From the NCBI GenBank assembly GCA_963643035.1, contig CAVIKO010000007.1, positions 6,568-70,567 on the forward strand: a stretch of DNA of 64,000 nt, written 5' to 3'. This DNA is from UMGS1696 sp963643035 (lineage in GTDB: Bacteria; Bacillota; Clostridia; Oscillospirales; CAG-272). This document shows positions 45,033 to 54,167 of this stretch, in pieces. Position 1 is the first letter of the stretch, and each line of letters opens with the position of its first letter. Position numbers and translations under genes: made by a program. Under the pieces are notes generated by a model. The model made no database searches and was not told the origin of the DNA. It saw nothing but the letters and a program-made list of their open reading frames with translations.

Positions 45033-46964
45033 TCATTCCACGTCGTCTGTCTTACGTTCGCCGTAATAGTTGAGAAGGAAATGATCCAGTCGTCCGGCAC
45101 CGGAAGCGTTCGGCTGCCATGGCGTGAACCACGGATCGACAGAGGAATACCGCTCAGACACCATAAACTCAGGTGTTACATTATAGCGCAGAATCCCGCT
45201 TGCGTATTTATCCGCTTTCTCCATTTCGCCGCGCTCCATCCACGCATGGATCCAGCAGACTTCCGGAACACCTGTATAGTATATATGTCCATACATACCA
45301 TCCGCGCCGCAGGCGTCGTTGGTCATAATACCGGCAAGTCCATGTTCGTCATCGAGGAATCCGGTTTCGCGATAGAAATTCTCCATCTGCTCAAACAGTT
45401 CGGAATGTGGATCCATGATGTCCAGAATCAACAGATATGGTGCTCCGTCCGTGTAGAAGCAGTGGTTGTAGCTGTCCTCAAACGGAACGCCGAGAATATG
45501 CGGCATATTGTAGGAATGCTCACCGTGATGCTCCTTAGCGAACTTGTCCTGAACATCCATCAGAATGTTGTGGTATTCCGTGTGGATTTCGCGGATTTTC
45601 TTTGCGTCCGGCGCGTCAAACTGCTCGTAACACTTTGCCATAATCCCGATACCATACGCGTTCACGGCATCGGTATACGTCCAATGCTGACCGATCTCGC
45701 CCCAGTCGGATGCCTGTCCGGACGAAAACAGTCCCTTGACCTCCTTCTCCGTAGCCAGCGACCGGCGGTATTGGATATAATCTAACGCAAGGTTCATTTT
45801 GTCGTGGAATTCGGCAAACAGCTTGGGATCGTTCACACACATGAGGTGATAGGACAAGCCTGCGAGGCATGCGCCATTTGTATTGTCCCACCGGACATAC
45901 GGATTGTCGAGCCGCCCTTTATCGTCGCCGTCCTGTTTCTGCCATAACTTGAAGAACATCCGATACGCATCGGTGACATACGCGGACAATCCTACACGAT
46001 CGAGGAGGGTCAGGAAATGAACCGCCTCCCAGATCCAGATGAATCTGCCGACATCGCCCTGTCTTGCAAAAATCATATCGGGATCGACGGAATTTTCGTA
46101 CCGCTGCAGCATCTGGAGCATGACGGTGATATTCTGCCGGAACATGTTTTCAGTCAGCTTGCCCTCCGCGTTCGGGAGTACGCGCACCTGGCTCTGTACA
46201 TGCAGCCAGAACTCGGTCATTTCGCAGAGTGCATCCGTATAGGACTTTGCGCCTTCCGTAGAATCCTTGCGCAGGACGAAGCGGATGGTCACGGATTCTC
46301 CGGCAGCGATAGTATAGTCGTAACGGTAGTAATCGTGCGCCTTGAAGCGATTCTTCTGCTCATCGCGGGAAATCCACTTGACACTCCCCACCTCGTCGTA
46401 GGACAGGATCCGAATCTCGCCGTACCCATTCTGATCGCGCGCAGTCAGCGGATCGGCTGCAGTGGGCGCGAACGGATTGAGCCAGCAGAGGTACCACTGC
46501 CGCACATTGCAATCGTAGGGCTCATATCCAGTGTCGTGGAGTCCGGTGAGATAATGATCCGTAGCTGACCAGCGCGGCAGAATACCGACCGTGCCGCTTG
46601 CAGTTTCGTTATGCGGATTGGTGATCTTCACCTCGCAATACGATGCGGGTTTCCGATTGGTATCGCAGAACGCCGTCATCTGGATCTTACAGCCGTTGTC
46701 GGGATCGACGTTATATAAAGTATAAATGGGAAGACCGTCTTCCGGTTTTTTCCATTCGGTCAGTTCCATATCGGCATCTCCCGGTTCCTTTCCGAAGAGC
46801 AGGTGCGCGCCAAATCCGGGTAAGTTGTAATGCCAGCCGTTATAACGCAGATCAAGATCGACGATTTTCATATCCGGCTGCACCATGATAAGCCGCTCGG
46901 AACCATACGGATGGAGATACACTCTGGAGGTTTTCGGTCTCTGCCAAGTTTCAATTTGCTTCAT
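45033..46964 (-). CDS. Predicted six-hairpin (alpha/alpha-toroid) glycosidase
   Basis: 643 residues, no signal peptide. The N-terminal ~270 residues are beta-rich (YGSERLIMVQPDMKIVDLD), as in the sandwich domain of toroid glycosidases. From ~290 on it is helical with aromatic-rich acidic segments (DVGRFIWIWEAVHFLTLLD, NPYVRWDNTNGACLAGLSYH, SSGQASDWGEIGQHWTYTDA, IMTNDACGADGMYGHIYYTG). The fold is inferred; the exact family and substrate are not recognised. ATG at 46964 follows AAAGGA; the frame runs back to 47090 without a site. A promoter is predicted at 47089-47117. Confidence 0.7.
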   Translation of the reverse strand: MKQIETWQRPKTSRVYLHPYGSERLIMVQPDMKIVDLDLRYNGWHYNLPGFGAHLLFGKEPGDADMELTEWKKPEDGLPIYTLYNVDPDNGCKIQMTAFCDTNRKPASYCEVKITNPHNETASGTVGILPRWSATDHYLTGLHDTGYEPYDCNVRQWYLCWLNPFAPTAADPLTARDQNGYGEIRILSYDEVGSVKWISRDEQKNRFKAHDYYRYDYTIAAGESVTIRFVLRKDSTEGAKSYTDALCEMTEFWLHVQSQVRVLPNAEGKLTENMFRQNITVMLQMLQRYENSVDPDMIFARQGDVGRFIWIWEAVHFLTLLDRVGLSAYVTDAYRMFFKLWQKQDGDDKGRLDNPYVRWDNTNGACLAGLSYHLMCVNDPKLFAEFHDKMNLALDYIQYRRSLATEKEVKGLFSSGQASDWGEIGQHWTYTDAVNAYGIGIMAKCYEQFDAPDAKKIREIHTEYHNILMDVQDKFAKEHHGEHSYNMPHILGVPFEDSYNHCFYTDGAPYLLILDIMDPHSELFEQMENFYRETGFLDDEHGLAGIMTNDACGADGMYGHIYYTGVPEVCWIHAWMERGEMEKADKYASGILRYNVTPEFMVSERYSSVDPWFTPWQPNASGAGRLDHFLLNYYGERKTDDVE

Positions 46965-47088
46965 ATAAAAAATCCTTTCTTGGGGAACATGGGGAACGTC
47001 GGTGGGCGAAGAGAGACAGTCGTGTTGCATCCAATCAAGCACTTCCATTCCTGCCGCCACACTCAAAACAGATATTTTGTTCTTGCTC

Positions 47089-47117
47089 ATTATAGCATAT
47101 CATGAAGATGTTTTCAA
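47089..47117 (-). promoter_or_regulatory. Predicted promoter of the glycosidase gene
   Basis: Minus strand TTGAAA, 17-bp spacer, TATAAT with TGC before it (extended -10). Confidence 0.8.
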
Positions 47118-47128
47118 GCATTTTGCGT

Positions 47129-47172
47129 GAAAAAACCGCTCCGTTACCGAAATTGTGGTACAGAGCGGTTTG
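47129..47172 (-). terminator. Terminator downstream of the CBM9-type gene
   Basis: AAACCGCTC and GAGCGGTTT arms around a 21-nt loop, then T6 on the minus strand. Confidence 0.8.
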
Positions 47173-47333
47173 ATCTTTGTATTGGCTCATACAATGGCAC
47201 GAAATTCTCCCTTCTCACGCGGCTTTACCAGTTTCTGACACATAGCCGCAGATTGCATGAGTTTCTGCCTCCATTGGACCATTATGGTCTCATAACGATA
47301 CTGCGCCGCGGCGCGTTGTGAGAACCGTTTCGT

Positions 47334-48200
47334 TTAATGCTTTTTGGATACAGCAAAGCCTGCTGCAGAAATAATTGCCGCTGCGGCTGCGATCACACCT
47401 GCATCAAAGGTTTTCGGAGCAACTACGGTTTCAGTTGCCGCGGTCGTTTCAGCCGCTGCCGCTGCAGCCGCTTCTGCCGCCGCCTTTTCCGCCGCTTCCT
47501 TTTCCGCCGCAATCAGGCTCGCTACCGTCACATCGGAAAGCTCGCACTGTCCATATACAGTGCAGTCGCTGGAGGCAGCGTCAACGGAGTCTGACCAGCC
47601 CAGGCACACATTGCGTTCGCCGTTGCCTTCTGCGTCATCGTTGTACTGGAAATCAATACCAAGGTAGTTGCCGTCTACAACCTCACTGACGTCATACGCC
47701 ACCTCAAAAATGAGAGTGCTGCCGTCCTGAGAGAAGCCGTACTCGATTTCATTACCATTCGGGGTACCATCGGCGAACCATCTCAGCTGCACTTTGGATG
47801 CGCTGGAATCCTCAGCTTCGTTGTCCAGCTGTACGAAAAGTTCGATGGAGTCACGGAGCCAGTCGCTGTCGCCGACCAGGCTGATCTTGTCATCTTCCAC
47901 TACGAACAGAACGTAGAGCGTGTCTGCACCGTTCCACAGAACCTTGCAGTTCAGCGTCGCGTAATCCTCACCGGCGACCTTGCTGCTGTCGCCAAACCAT
48001 GCGGACGCGTTTTCCTTAACAGTATCTACCGAGATCACGGGTGCGTATGCCCATGCGTCATCGATTTTACCGTCGATGGCAATGTCCGCGATGTATGCCG
48101 TACAGGTTTTTCTGCCGGATACCGCCGGAGCCGCTGTAATGGATACTGCCATGCAAACCACTAACAGAAGCGCAAGAGACGCAAGAATTGTCTTCTTCAT
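47334..48200 (-). CDS. Exported surface protein with a CBM9-like carbohydrate-binding domain
   Basis: 288 residues. Signal peptide at 1-24 ending near ITAAPA. Residues ~38-225 look like a family 9 carbohydrate-binding/DOMON-type module (IADIAIDGKIDDAWAYAPVI, DTLYVLFVVEDDKI, RDSIELFVQLDNEAED). An Ala-Glu-Lys coiled-coil-like stretch follows. The end, APKTFDAGVIAAAAAIISA, continues with GFAVSKKH and looks like a C-terminal wall or membrane anchor: short motif, hydrophobic helix, basic tail. The promoter at 48287-48315 is near consensus, implying high expression. Confidence 0.8.
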   Translation of the reverse strand: MKKTILASLALLLVVCMAVSITAAPAVSGRKTCTAYIADIAIDGKIDDAWAYAPVISVDTVKENASAWFGDSSKVAGEDYATLNCKVLWNGADTLYVLFVVEDDKISLVGDSDWLRDSIELFVQLDNEAEDSSASKVQLRWFADGTPNGNEIEYGFSQDGSTLIFEVAYDVSEVVDGNYLGIDFQYNDDAEGNGERNVCLGWSDSVDAASSDCTVYGQCELSDVTVASLIAAEKEAAEKAAAEAAAAAAAETTAATETVVAPKTFDAGVIAAAAAIISAAGFAVSKKH

Positions 48201-48286
48201 ACTTTTTCTCCTTTACCGAATGAAATTGTCTTATGTTTGAGGATTCCGTAGCACTTAAGAAATTATTTCGGAATGCCTACGGATCT

Positions 48287-48315
48287 ATTATATCATTGAA
48301 AACAGTTTTTGTCAA
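48287..48315 (-). promoter_or_regulatory. Consensus promoter of the CBM9-type gene
   Basis: Minus strand TTGACA, 17-bp spacer, TATAAT: a perfect match to the sigma-70/sigma-A consensus. Confidence 0.9.
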
Positions 48316-48478
48316 TCTGGAATCATAAACAGGGACAGTTGTCGTCTGAATTTTGTTCATCTGCACAGCTTGAATCCAATTTCACAGGTGAGTCAATGTA
48401 ATCCTACACAAAATTTGCATGAATACAAGCCGTCGATATAGACTGTTGAATCCCACTCAACTGTTCTGTCAAAACCTT

Positions 48479-48901
48479 GGGACAGATTCCTCCACTGTTC
48501 AGCTTATTCTCATTCCCACTCTGTTGTCAAGCCTACCTTTGGAGAATTTCCTGTCAAGGAAATTCTCGAGAGTGGGACAGATTCCTCCACTGTTCAGCTT
48601 ATTCTCATTCCCACTCTGTTGTCAAGCCTACCTTTGGAGAATTTCCTGTCAAGGAAATTCTCGAGAGTGGGACAGATTCCTCCACTGTTCAGCTTATTCT
48701 CATTCCCACTCTGTTGTCAAGCCTACCTTTGGAGAATTTCCTGTCAAGGAAATTCTCGAGAGTGGGACAGATTCCTCCACTGTTCAGCTTATTCTCATTC
48801 CCACTCTGTTGTCAAGCCTACCTTTGGAGAATTTCCTGTCAAGGAAATTCTCGAGAGTGGGACAGATTCCTCCACTGTTCAGCTTATTCTCATTCCCACT
48901 C
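48479..48901. repeat. 95-bp tandem repeat array, four full units and one partial
   Basis: Units begin at 48479, 48574, 48669 and 48764, with a truncated fifth at 48859. No mismatch was seen between full units. Each unit holds an inverted repeat GAGAATTTCC / GGAAATTCTC with a 6-nt loop. No binding site or start supports the open frames across it, which follow from the period not being disrupted by stops. A diverged copy is at 28157-28260. Confidence 0.95.
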
Positions 48902-48997
48902 GTTTTCCTCGCACCTATACACGCCCATTCTCCCTGCATACTTTCCCGCCGCGTTGGATTTTTTATGTAAAACCTGAAAGATTTTTTGTATTTCGGG

Positions 48998-49026
48998 TTT
49001 ACAAAACGATAATTATATGGTATAAT
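48998..49026 (+). promoter_or_regulatory. Predicted promoter of rpsO
   Basis: TTTACA (48998-49003), 17-bp spacer, TATAAT (49021-49026). The leader is about 130 nt. Confidence 0.8.
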
Positions 49027-49164
49027 AGTAATCGACAGTGTCCATGCCGCAGTGGTCGGATTTCGGTTCCCGTTCCGGTATATGCCGCGATCCCTCGGGA
49101 ATACTTCACCCGCCGCCGCTATGACATCGGATTCTGAATCTATAATAAACCAAAGGTGAAGAAA

Positions 49165-49431
49165 ATGATTACCAAGGAACAGAAACAGGCTCTTATCGAA
49201 CAGTATAAGGTTCACGAAGGCGACACCGGTTCTCCGGAAGTACAGATCGCTATCCTGACCTTCCGTATCAATGCGCTCACCGAGCATCTGAAGGTGAATA
49301 AGAAGGATCACCATAGCCGCCGCGGTCTGAACAAGATGGTTGGTCATAGACGTAACCTTCTCGGCTACCTCCAGAAGAACGATATCGAACGCTACCGTGC
49401 AATCGTTGCTAAGCTCGGTCTGAGAAGATAA
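49165..49431 (+). CDS. rpsO: 30S ribosomal protein S15
   Basis: 88 residues. TGSPEVQIAILTFRINALTEHLK and DHHSRRGLNKMVGHRRNLLGYL are diagnostic. It binds the 16S rRNA three-way junction. ATG at 49165 is 8 nt from AAAGG; GTG at 49156 is less likely. pnp follows, the usual order; a hairpin at 49471 ends or attenuates transcription between them. Confidence 0.96.
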   Translation: MITKEQKQALIEQYKVHEGDTGSPEVQIAILTFRINALTEHLKVNKKDHHSRRGLNKMVGHRRNLLGYLQKNDIERYRAIVAKLGLRR

Positions 49432-49470
49432 GTCCCGAATCGACTTCTAAACCGCTCAGCGAAAATCTCA

Positions 49471-49507
49471 AGTGCGGGTACTGCGGTTCATCCCGCGGCA
49501 CCCGCCT
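49471..49507 (+). terminator. Hairpin terminator after rpsO
   Basis: GCGGGTACTGCGG (49474-49486) pairs with CCGCGGCACCCGC (49493-49505) with two imperfect positions, then CTATTTTCG. Confidence 0.65.
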
Positions 49508-49562
49508 ATTTTCGTTCATAAGAAACCCACAAAGAACACAGGATACCAAGCATCCCACTCTT

Positions 49563-49591
49563 GTGTAAAAGTTTTGCGGAGCGCAATGAAC
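49563..49591 (-). repeat. Dispersed intergenic repeat, copy C
   Basis: Minus strand TTCATTGCGCTCCGCAAAAC then TTTTACAC; nearly the same as the copy at 31021. Confidence 0.6.
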
Positions 49592-49650
49592 CCCTGGATT
49601 CATTGATTCATAAGCGACCGTTCCCCTCGTTCCCCATATTCCCATGGAAG

Positions 49651-49728
49651 CAGACCACGAGCCTTAGCAATTACATATGCGCCCGGGATGAAACGGACGT
49701 GTATGTAACTGCTGAGCCCTGTGGTCTG
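49651..49728 (+). promoter_or_regulatory. Long imperfect hairpin in the pnp leader
   Basis: CAGACCAC at 49651 pairs with GTGGTCTG ending at 49728, and the pairing continues inward through TTAGCA/TGCTGA and TTACATATGCG/CGTGTATGTAA for about 30 bp with a few mismatches; the loop is about 16 nt. It ends 48 nt before the pnp ATG. There is no T-run, so it is not a terminator. Confidence 0.7.
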
Positions 49729-49776
49729 TAAGATGTTATATTTATATTGTATTTTACAGAAAGGCCACCTACTGAT

Positions 49777-51870
49777 ATGTTTGAAAATTACAGAACATTC
49801 ACCTACAACTTAGCCGGTCGTCCGCTTGTGATCGAATCCGGCAAAATGGCAGGTCTGGCAAACGGCTCTGTCCTCGTTCGTTATGGCGATACAGCGATCC
49901 TTGCCTGCGCCACCGCCTCCAAACGTCCGCGCGATGGCATCGATTTTCTGCCCCTGTCCATTGATTTTGAAGAAAGACTGTACGCCGTTGGCAGAATCCC
50001 CGGCTCGTATCTCAAGAGAGAGGGCAGACCGAGTGAAAAGGCAATTCTGACCTCCCGCGTCATCGACCGCCCTATCCGCCCGCTCTTCCCGAAGGATCTC
50101 CGCAACGATGTGGCAATTTCCCTGCTCGTCACCGCCGTGGATCATGATTGCTCGCCGGAAATCGCCGGTATGATCGGTGCCTCCATTGCTCTCGCCATTT
50201 CCGATATTCCGTGGAACGGTCCGATCGGCGGCGTGTTCGTGGGTCTGACCGAGGAAGAGGGTCTGATCATCAACCCGACTGCCGAGCAGCGCGAACGCAG
50301 CTCTCTGGAGCTCACTGTGGCAGGTACCGAAAAAAAGGTTGTCATGATCGAAGCCGGCGCCAAGGAAGTCTCCGATGAGAAGATGTTTGAGGCAATCATG
50401 TTTGCACATGAGGAGATCAAGAAGCTCGTCGCCTTCATCAACTCCATCGTTGCCGAAATCGGCAAGCCGAAATTCACGTATCCCTCCTGTGAAATCGACC
50501 ACGATCTTTATGACGCCGTTGATCAGTTCTGCCACAACGATGTTATGGCAGCTCTTGATACCGATGACAAAAACATCCGCGATGCCCGTATGCAGCCCAT
50601 CACCGAAGCCGTTTACGAAAAATTCGGCAATAACGATGAAGCACAGTTTAAGGTACTCGACGAGGTGCTGTACAAAATCCAAAAGCAGATCGTTCGCCGC
50701 TGGCTTCTCGATGAACAGAAGCGCGTGGACGGTAGAAGAATGGATCAGATCCGTCCGCTTGCCGCTGAGGTTCACCTCTTTGATCGCGACCACGGCAGCG
50801 GTATGTTCACCCGTGGTCAGACACAGGTTATGACCATCGCCACCCTCGGTCCCATCTCCGATGCGCAGCTCCTCGATGGCATCAGCGAGGACGAAACCAA
50901 GCGGTATATGCACCATTATAATATGCCCGGCTACTCCACCGGCGAAGCAAAGGCTTCCCGCAGTCCCGGACGGCGTGAAATTGGTCACGGTGCGCTCGCA
51001 GAACGTTCCCTGATCCCGGTTCTCCCCTCCGTGGAAGAATTCCCGTATGCCATCCGTTGCGTATCCGAAGTTATCAGCTCCAACGGCTCCACCTCTCAGG
51101 CGTCCGTCTGCGGCTCTACCCTCGCCCTCATGGACGCAGGTGTGCCGATTAAGGCGCCGGTTGCCGGTATTTCCTGCGGTCTGATCACCGAGGGCGACCG
51201 CTGGATGACCATGATTGATATTCAGGGTTTGGAGGACTTCTACGGCGATATGGACTTCAAGGTCGCCGGCACCCACAAGGGCATCACCTCCATCCAGATG
51301 GATCTGAAAATCGACGGTCTGACTCCCGAAATCATTAAGGAAGCACTCGCTGTCACCCACCGCGGCAGAGACTACATCATCGACGAAGTGATCCTCGATG
51401 CCATCCCGGCTCCGCGTGCGGAGGTTTCCGAATACGCGCCGAAGATGACCTCCATGAAGATCCCTGTTGAGAAGATCGGCGATGTCATCGGTCCGAAGGG
51501 AAAGATCATCCAGCAGATCGTTGCGGATACCGGTGCGAAGATCGATATCGAGGACGACGGCAGCGTGTTCATCTCCGCGGTTGCCAAGGACTCCGTGGAC
51601 AAAGCGCGTGAGATCATCGCCGGCATCATCTTTGAGCCGGAGGTCGGCTGCATCTACGAAGGTAAGGTCACCCGCATCATCCCGATTGGTGCGTTTGTGG
51701 AATTCGCACCCGGCAAGGAAGGCATGGTTCACATTTCCAAGCTCGATAAGAAGCGCACGGAGAAGGTCGAGGATGTATGCAACGTCGGCGATGTAATCCG
51801 CGTGAAATTCCTCGGCACCGACGAAAAGGGTAGATTTAATCTCTCCCGCCGTGATGCCATGGATGAATAA
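49777..51870 (+). CDS. pnp: Polyribonucleotide nucleotidyltransferase (PNPase)
   Basis: 697 residues. Two RNase PH domains (first with LPLSIDFEERLYAVGRIPGS, second with TRGQTQVMTIATLG and the active region MDIQGLEDFYGDMDFKVAGT-like sequence near 500), a KH domain (KIGDVIGPKGKIIQQI) and an S1 domain at the end (GCIYEGKVTRIIPIGAFVEF). It degrades RNA 3' to 5' using phosphate. ATG at 49777 is preferred; AAAGG is 12 nt upstream. The leader hairpin suggests post-transcriptional control as known for pnp in enterobacteria; that link is inference. Confidence 0.97.
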   Translation: MFENYRTFTYNLAGRPLVIESGKMAGLANGSVLVRYGDTAILACATASKRPRDGIDFLPLSIDFEERLYAVGRIPGSYLKREGRPSEKAILTSRVIDRPIRPLFPKDLRNDVAISLLVTAVDHDCSPEIAGMIGASIALAISDIPWNGPIGGVFVGLTEEEGLIINPTAEQRERSSLELTVAGTEKKVVMIEAGAKEVSDEKMFEAIMFAHEEIKKLVAFINSIVAEIGKPKFTYPSCEIDHDLYDAVDQFCHNDVMAALDTDDKNIRDARMQPITEAVYEKFGNNDEAQFKVLDEVLYKIQKQIVRRWLLDEQKRVDGRRMDQIRPLAAEVHLFDRDHGSGMFTRGQTQVMTIATLGPISDAQLLDGISEDETKRYMHHYNMPGYSTGEAKASRSPGRREIGHGALAERSLIPVLPSVEEFPYAIRCVSEVISSNGSTSQASVCGSTLALMDAGVPIKAPVAGISCGLITEGDRWMTMIDIQGLEDFYGDMDFKVAGTHKGITSIQMDLKIDGLTPEIIKEALAVTHRGRDYIIDEVILDAIPAPRAEVSEYAPKMTSMKIPVEKIGDVIGPKGKIIQQIVADTGAKIDIEDDGSVFISAVAKDSVDKAREIIAGIIFEPEVGCIYEGKVTRIIPIGAFVEFAPGKEGMVHISKLDKKRTEKVEDVCNVGDVIRVKFLGTDEKGRFNLSRRDAMDE

Positions 51871-51896
51871 TCAAGTGTAAACAATATACACCCTTT

Positions 51897-51929
51897 CCCC
51901 GGAGATTGCAGGATTTCCGGGGATTTTTT
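51897..51929 (+). terminator. Terminator after pnp
   Basis: CCCCGGA and TCCGGGG arms around a 12-nt loop, then ATTTTTTC. Confidence 0.88.
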
Positions 51930-51961
51930 CTTCCGCAGACAGAGCTTTTTGCCTTACCCAG

Positions 51962-51990
51962 TTGATTTTTCACAGCATTTGTGCTATCAT
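51962..51990 (+). promoter_or_regulatory. Predicted promoter of the O-acetyltransferase gene
   Basis: TTGATT (51962-51967), 17-bp spacer, TATCAT (51985-51990). Confidence 0.7.
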
Positions 51991-52025
51991 AGAGAAAATC
52001 AATTGGATACCATAGGAGGTCTATT

Positions 52026-52655
52026 ATGCTCAATAACAACAACGGCGCGATGTTCTTCCCCGGCGAAGATTGGCGCGTTGCAATCAAGAAAAAAGCCCAT
52101 GCGCTGAATCAGCAGTACAATCTGCTCAATGAGGATCAGGTGGAAGAGCGGCGCGCGATCCTTACAGAGCTGCTCGGCGAGTTGAACGAGGGTGTGAGCT
52201 TCAACGGCCCTATCCGCTTCCATTACGGCAGACATACGAAAATCGGAAAATTCACCTTCTTCAACTTCAACTTCACGTGTCAGGATGACGGACCTGTCGA
52301 GATCGGTGAGCACTGCGATTTCGGTCCGAACGTCACCATCACCACAGCGATGCACCCGTTCCTCCCGAACGAACGACAGGCTCTCCGTTGCCCCGACGGC
52401 TCCGAAAAGCGGCTGTGCTGGGCAAAACCGGTCAAGATCGGCGCGAACTGCTGGATCTGTGCGAACGTTACCATCCTGCCCGGCGTGGAGATCGGCGAAG
52501 GCTGCGTAATCGGCGCGGGCAGCGTTGTAACCCGTTCGATTCCCGCCCATTCGCTTGCCGCCGGAAATCCGTGCCGCGTGATCCGAGAACTGACCGATGC
52601 GGATTCCATAAAAAATCGTCCGGAGCTGCTGGGCGACTGTGAGGTCATTGAATAA
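52026..52655 (+). CDS. Left-handed beta-helix O-acetyltransferase (maltose/galactoside acetyltransferase type)
   Basis: 209 residues. An N-terminal helical part (KKKAHALNQQYNLLNEDQ) as in maltose acetyltransferases precedes hexapeptide repeats: IGEHCDFGPNVTI, HPFLP with the likely catalytic His before it, IGANCWICANVTILPGVEIGEGCVIGAGSVVTRSI. It should transfer acetyl from acetyl-CoA to a sugar hydroxyl. GGAGGT is 5 nt before the ATG, and the gene has its own promoter and terminator. Confidence 0.9.
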   Translation: MLNNNNGAMFFPGEDWRVAIKKKAHALNQQYNLLNEDQVEERRAILTELLGELNEGVSFNGPIRFHYGRHTKIGKFTFFNFNFTCQDDGPVEIGEHCDFGPNVTITTAMHPFLPNERQALRCPDGSEKRLCWAKPVKIGANCWICANVTILPGVEIGEGCVIGAGSVVTRSIPAHSLAAGNPCRVIRELTDADSIKNRPELLGDCEVIE

Positions 52656-52665
52656 TCTTCCAAAT

Positions 52666-52698
52666 GCCGTGGCGGCTCGCTCTGCCGCGGTATTTTAT
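52666..52698 (+). terminator. Terminator after the O-acetyltransferase gene
   Basis: GCCGTGGCGG pairs with CTGCCGCGG with a G-T pair and an 6-nt loop, followed by TATTTTATT. Confidence 0.7.
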
Positions 52699-52731
52699 TA
52701 TGGAAATTCGTTAAAATTTACGTTCTTGCCC

Positions 52732-52760
52732 TTGCAATCCGGCTCTGGCTTTCGTATACT
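52732..52760 (+). promoter_or_regulatory. Predicted promoter of the VanY-like gene
   Basis: TTGCAA (52732-52737), 17-bp spacer, TATACT (52755-52760). Confidence 0.75.
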
Positions 52761-52794
52761 ATAGGTAATCACTTTTCCCTTGGAGGACAGGATC

Positions 52795-54167
52795 TTGGCA
52801 GACAATCGCAACACGCGTCCCACACAGCAGAATGAAAATGGCGCGATGCCGCTGAAACCAGATGGCACGCCGTACACGATAGAAGAGATTCGGCAGATTC
52901 AGGCATATCGGAAGGCGATGGCGGCAAAACGGGCAAACGCGGCGCAAAACAGCGGCGCGGGAAATCCGCAGGTTGGGCGTTCGACACAGAATCCGCATAT
53001 CGCGCAGGGTGGGCAACCGAGCAGGCAGGCGCAGGTACGATCTCAGCCGCGACAGCCGGAGGTATCATACCGCCGCCGGAAGCCGGACAAACCCAATCCC
53101 GCGATTTTGCTCTTTCTCCTCGTCGCTGTGGCAATCTCCGCCGTAGGGATCACGCAAATCGTGAAAAACCAATCAACCGCATCGGAATCGGCGGTGTCGG
53201 CGACCCAGCCGCTGACGAGCGCATCCGAAACGATGAACACGACAGGTAGCGATACAACGGACGATGGAGCCGCGGATACAGCTGCCGAAACGGAGTCAGC
53301 GGAATCAGAAATGCTCTGGAACACGGTGACGGTCGCGGCGGATGCGCTGTGGAAGGGCGATCTCATTCTTGTGAACTACAATTACTCCTATCCGGACGCG
53401 GACACGATCGCCGTCAAGACCGTCTACGGCAATAAGAGCGCATCGTATCAGGTATCGAACACAAATATTGCGCTGACGGACGAAGCTCTCACGTCGATGA
53501 ACGCAATGGCAGACGCTTTTTACGCAGAAACCGGCTCGTCGGAAATGATCATCGTGAGCGGCTATCGGAACGTGGAGGATCAGCGGCAGATCTACAACGA
53601 CCGGGTGGCATCGCAGGGGGAGGAGCTTGCCGCGCTCTATGTGGCTACGCCGACCTACAGCGAGCATCACACCGGACTTGCAATGGATCTGTCGTTCTAC
53701 ACCGCAGACGGCAAATCAGTAGCGGTCGAGGAATACGAGTACGGTTCATGGATCGATGAGCATTGTGCGGAATTTGGCTTTGTCCTGCGTNNNNNNNNNN
53801 GCGTTATCCCTCCGATAAAATCGACATCACGAAAATCGGCTACGAGTCGTGGCACTATCGCTACGTTGGTATTCCCCACGCCGCAATCATGACGAGCCGC
53901 AACCTCTGTCTGGAGGAATACATCGACGAGATCAAACAGTACACCACCGACACCAGTTTTCTCTGGGTTCAATCCGACGGTTCTTTCGCCTCCGTCTCCC
54001 CCGATGCTGCGCCTAACGAAGGCTACCTCATCTATTACGTTCCGAAATCCGCCGGCGGTGACACCGAAATTCAAATTCCCCGCGGCAATCGCTTCCAAAA
54101 CTACTCTATCTCCGGCAACAACGTAGACGGCTTTATTGTCACTATATTTTTAGGAAGCACGAATTAA
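52795..54167 (+). CDS. D-alanyl-D-alanine carboxypeptidase, VanY/M15 type, contains a scaffold gap
   Basis: About 453 residues once the gap is closed. A cytoplasmic, Gln/Asn/Arg-rich tail of ~100 residues precedes one membrane helix (PAILLFLLVAVAISAVGITQ). The M15 domain shows SGYRNVEDQRQIY, SEHHTGLAMDLSF (zinc ligands H and D) and after the gap ESWHYRYVG (catalytic Glu and His ligand). It trims peptidoglycan stem peptides outside the cell. The frame changes across ten N at 53791, but the flanks overlap by GCGT and join to GFVLRYPSDK. The start is TTG, 8 nt after GGAGG; no ATG is available. Confidence 0.85.

Noticed and set aside
48479..48901. Possible CRISPR array
   Set aside because: The units are contiguous with no unique spacers and are too long; no cas gene is in the window.
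48419..48977. Open frames of up to 183 codons across the 95-bp repeats
   Set aside because: They arise because a 95-bp unit has no stops in several frames; three overlapping frames repeat the same peptides, none has a binding site and the region is intergenic.
49810..51732. 640-codon minus-strand frame opposite pnp
   Set aside because: pnp is unmistakable on the plus strand; the antisense frame is a codon-bias shadow with no family features.
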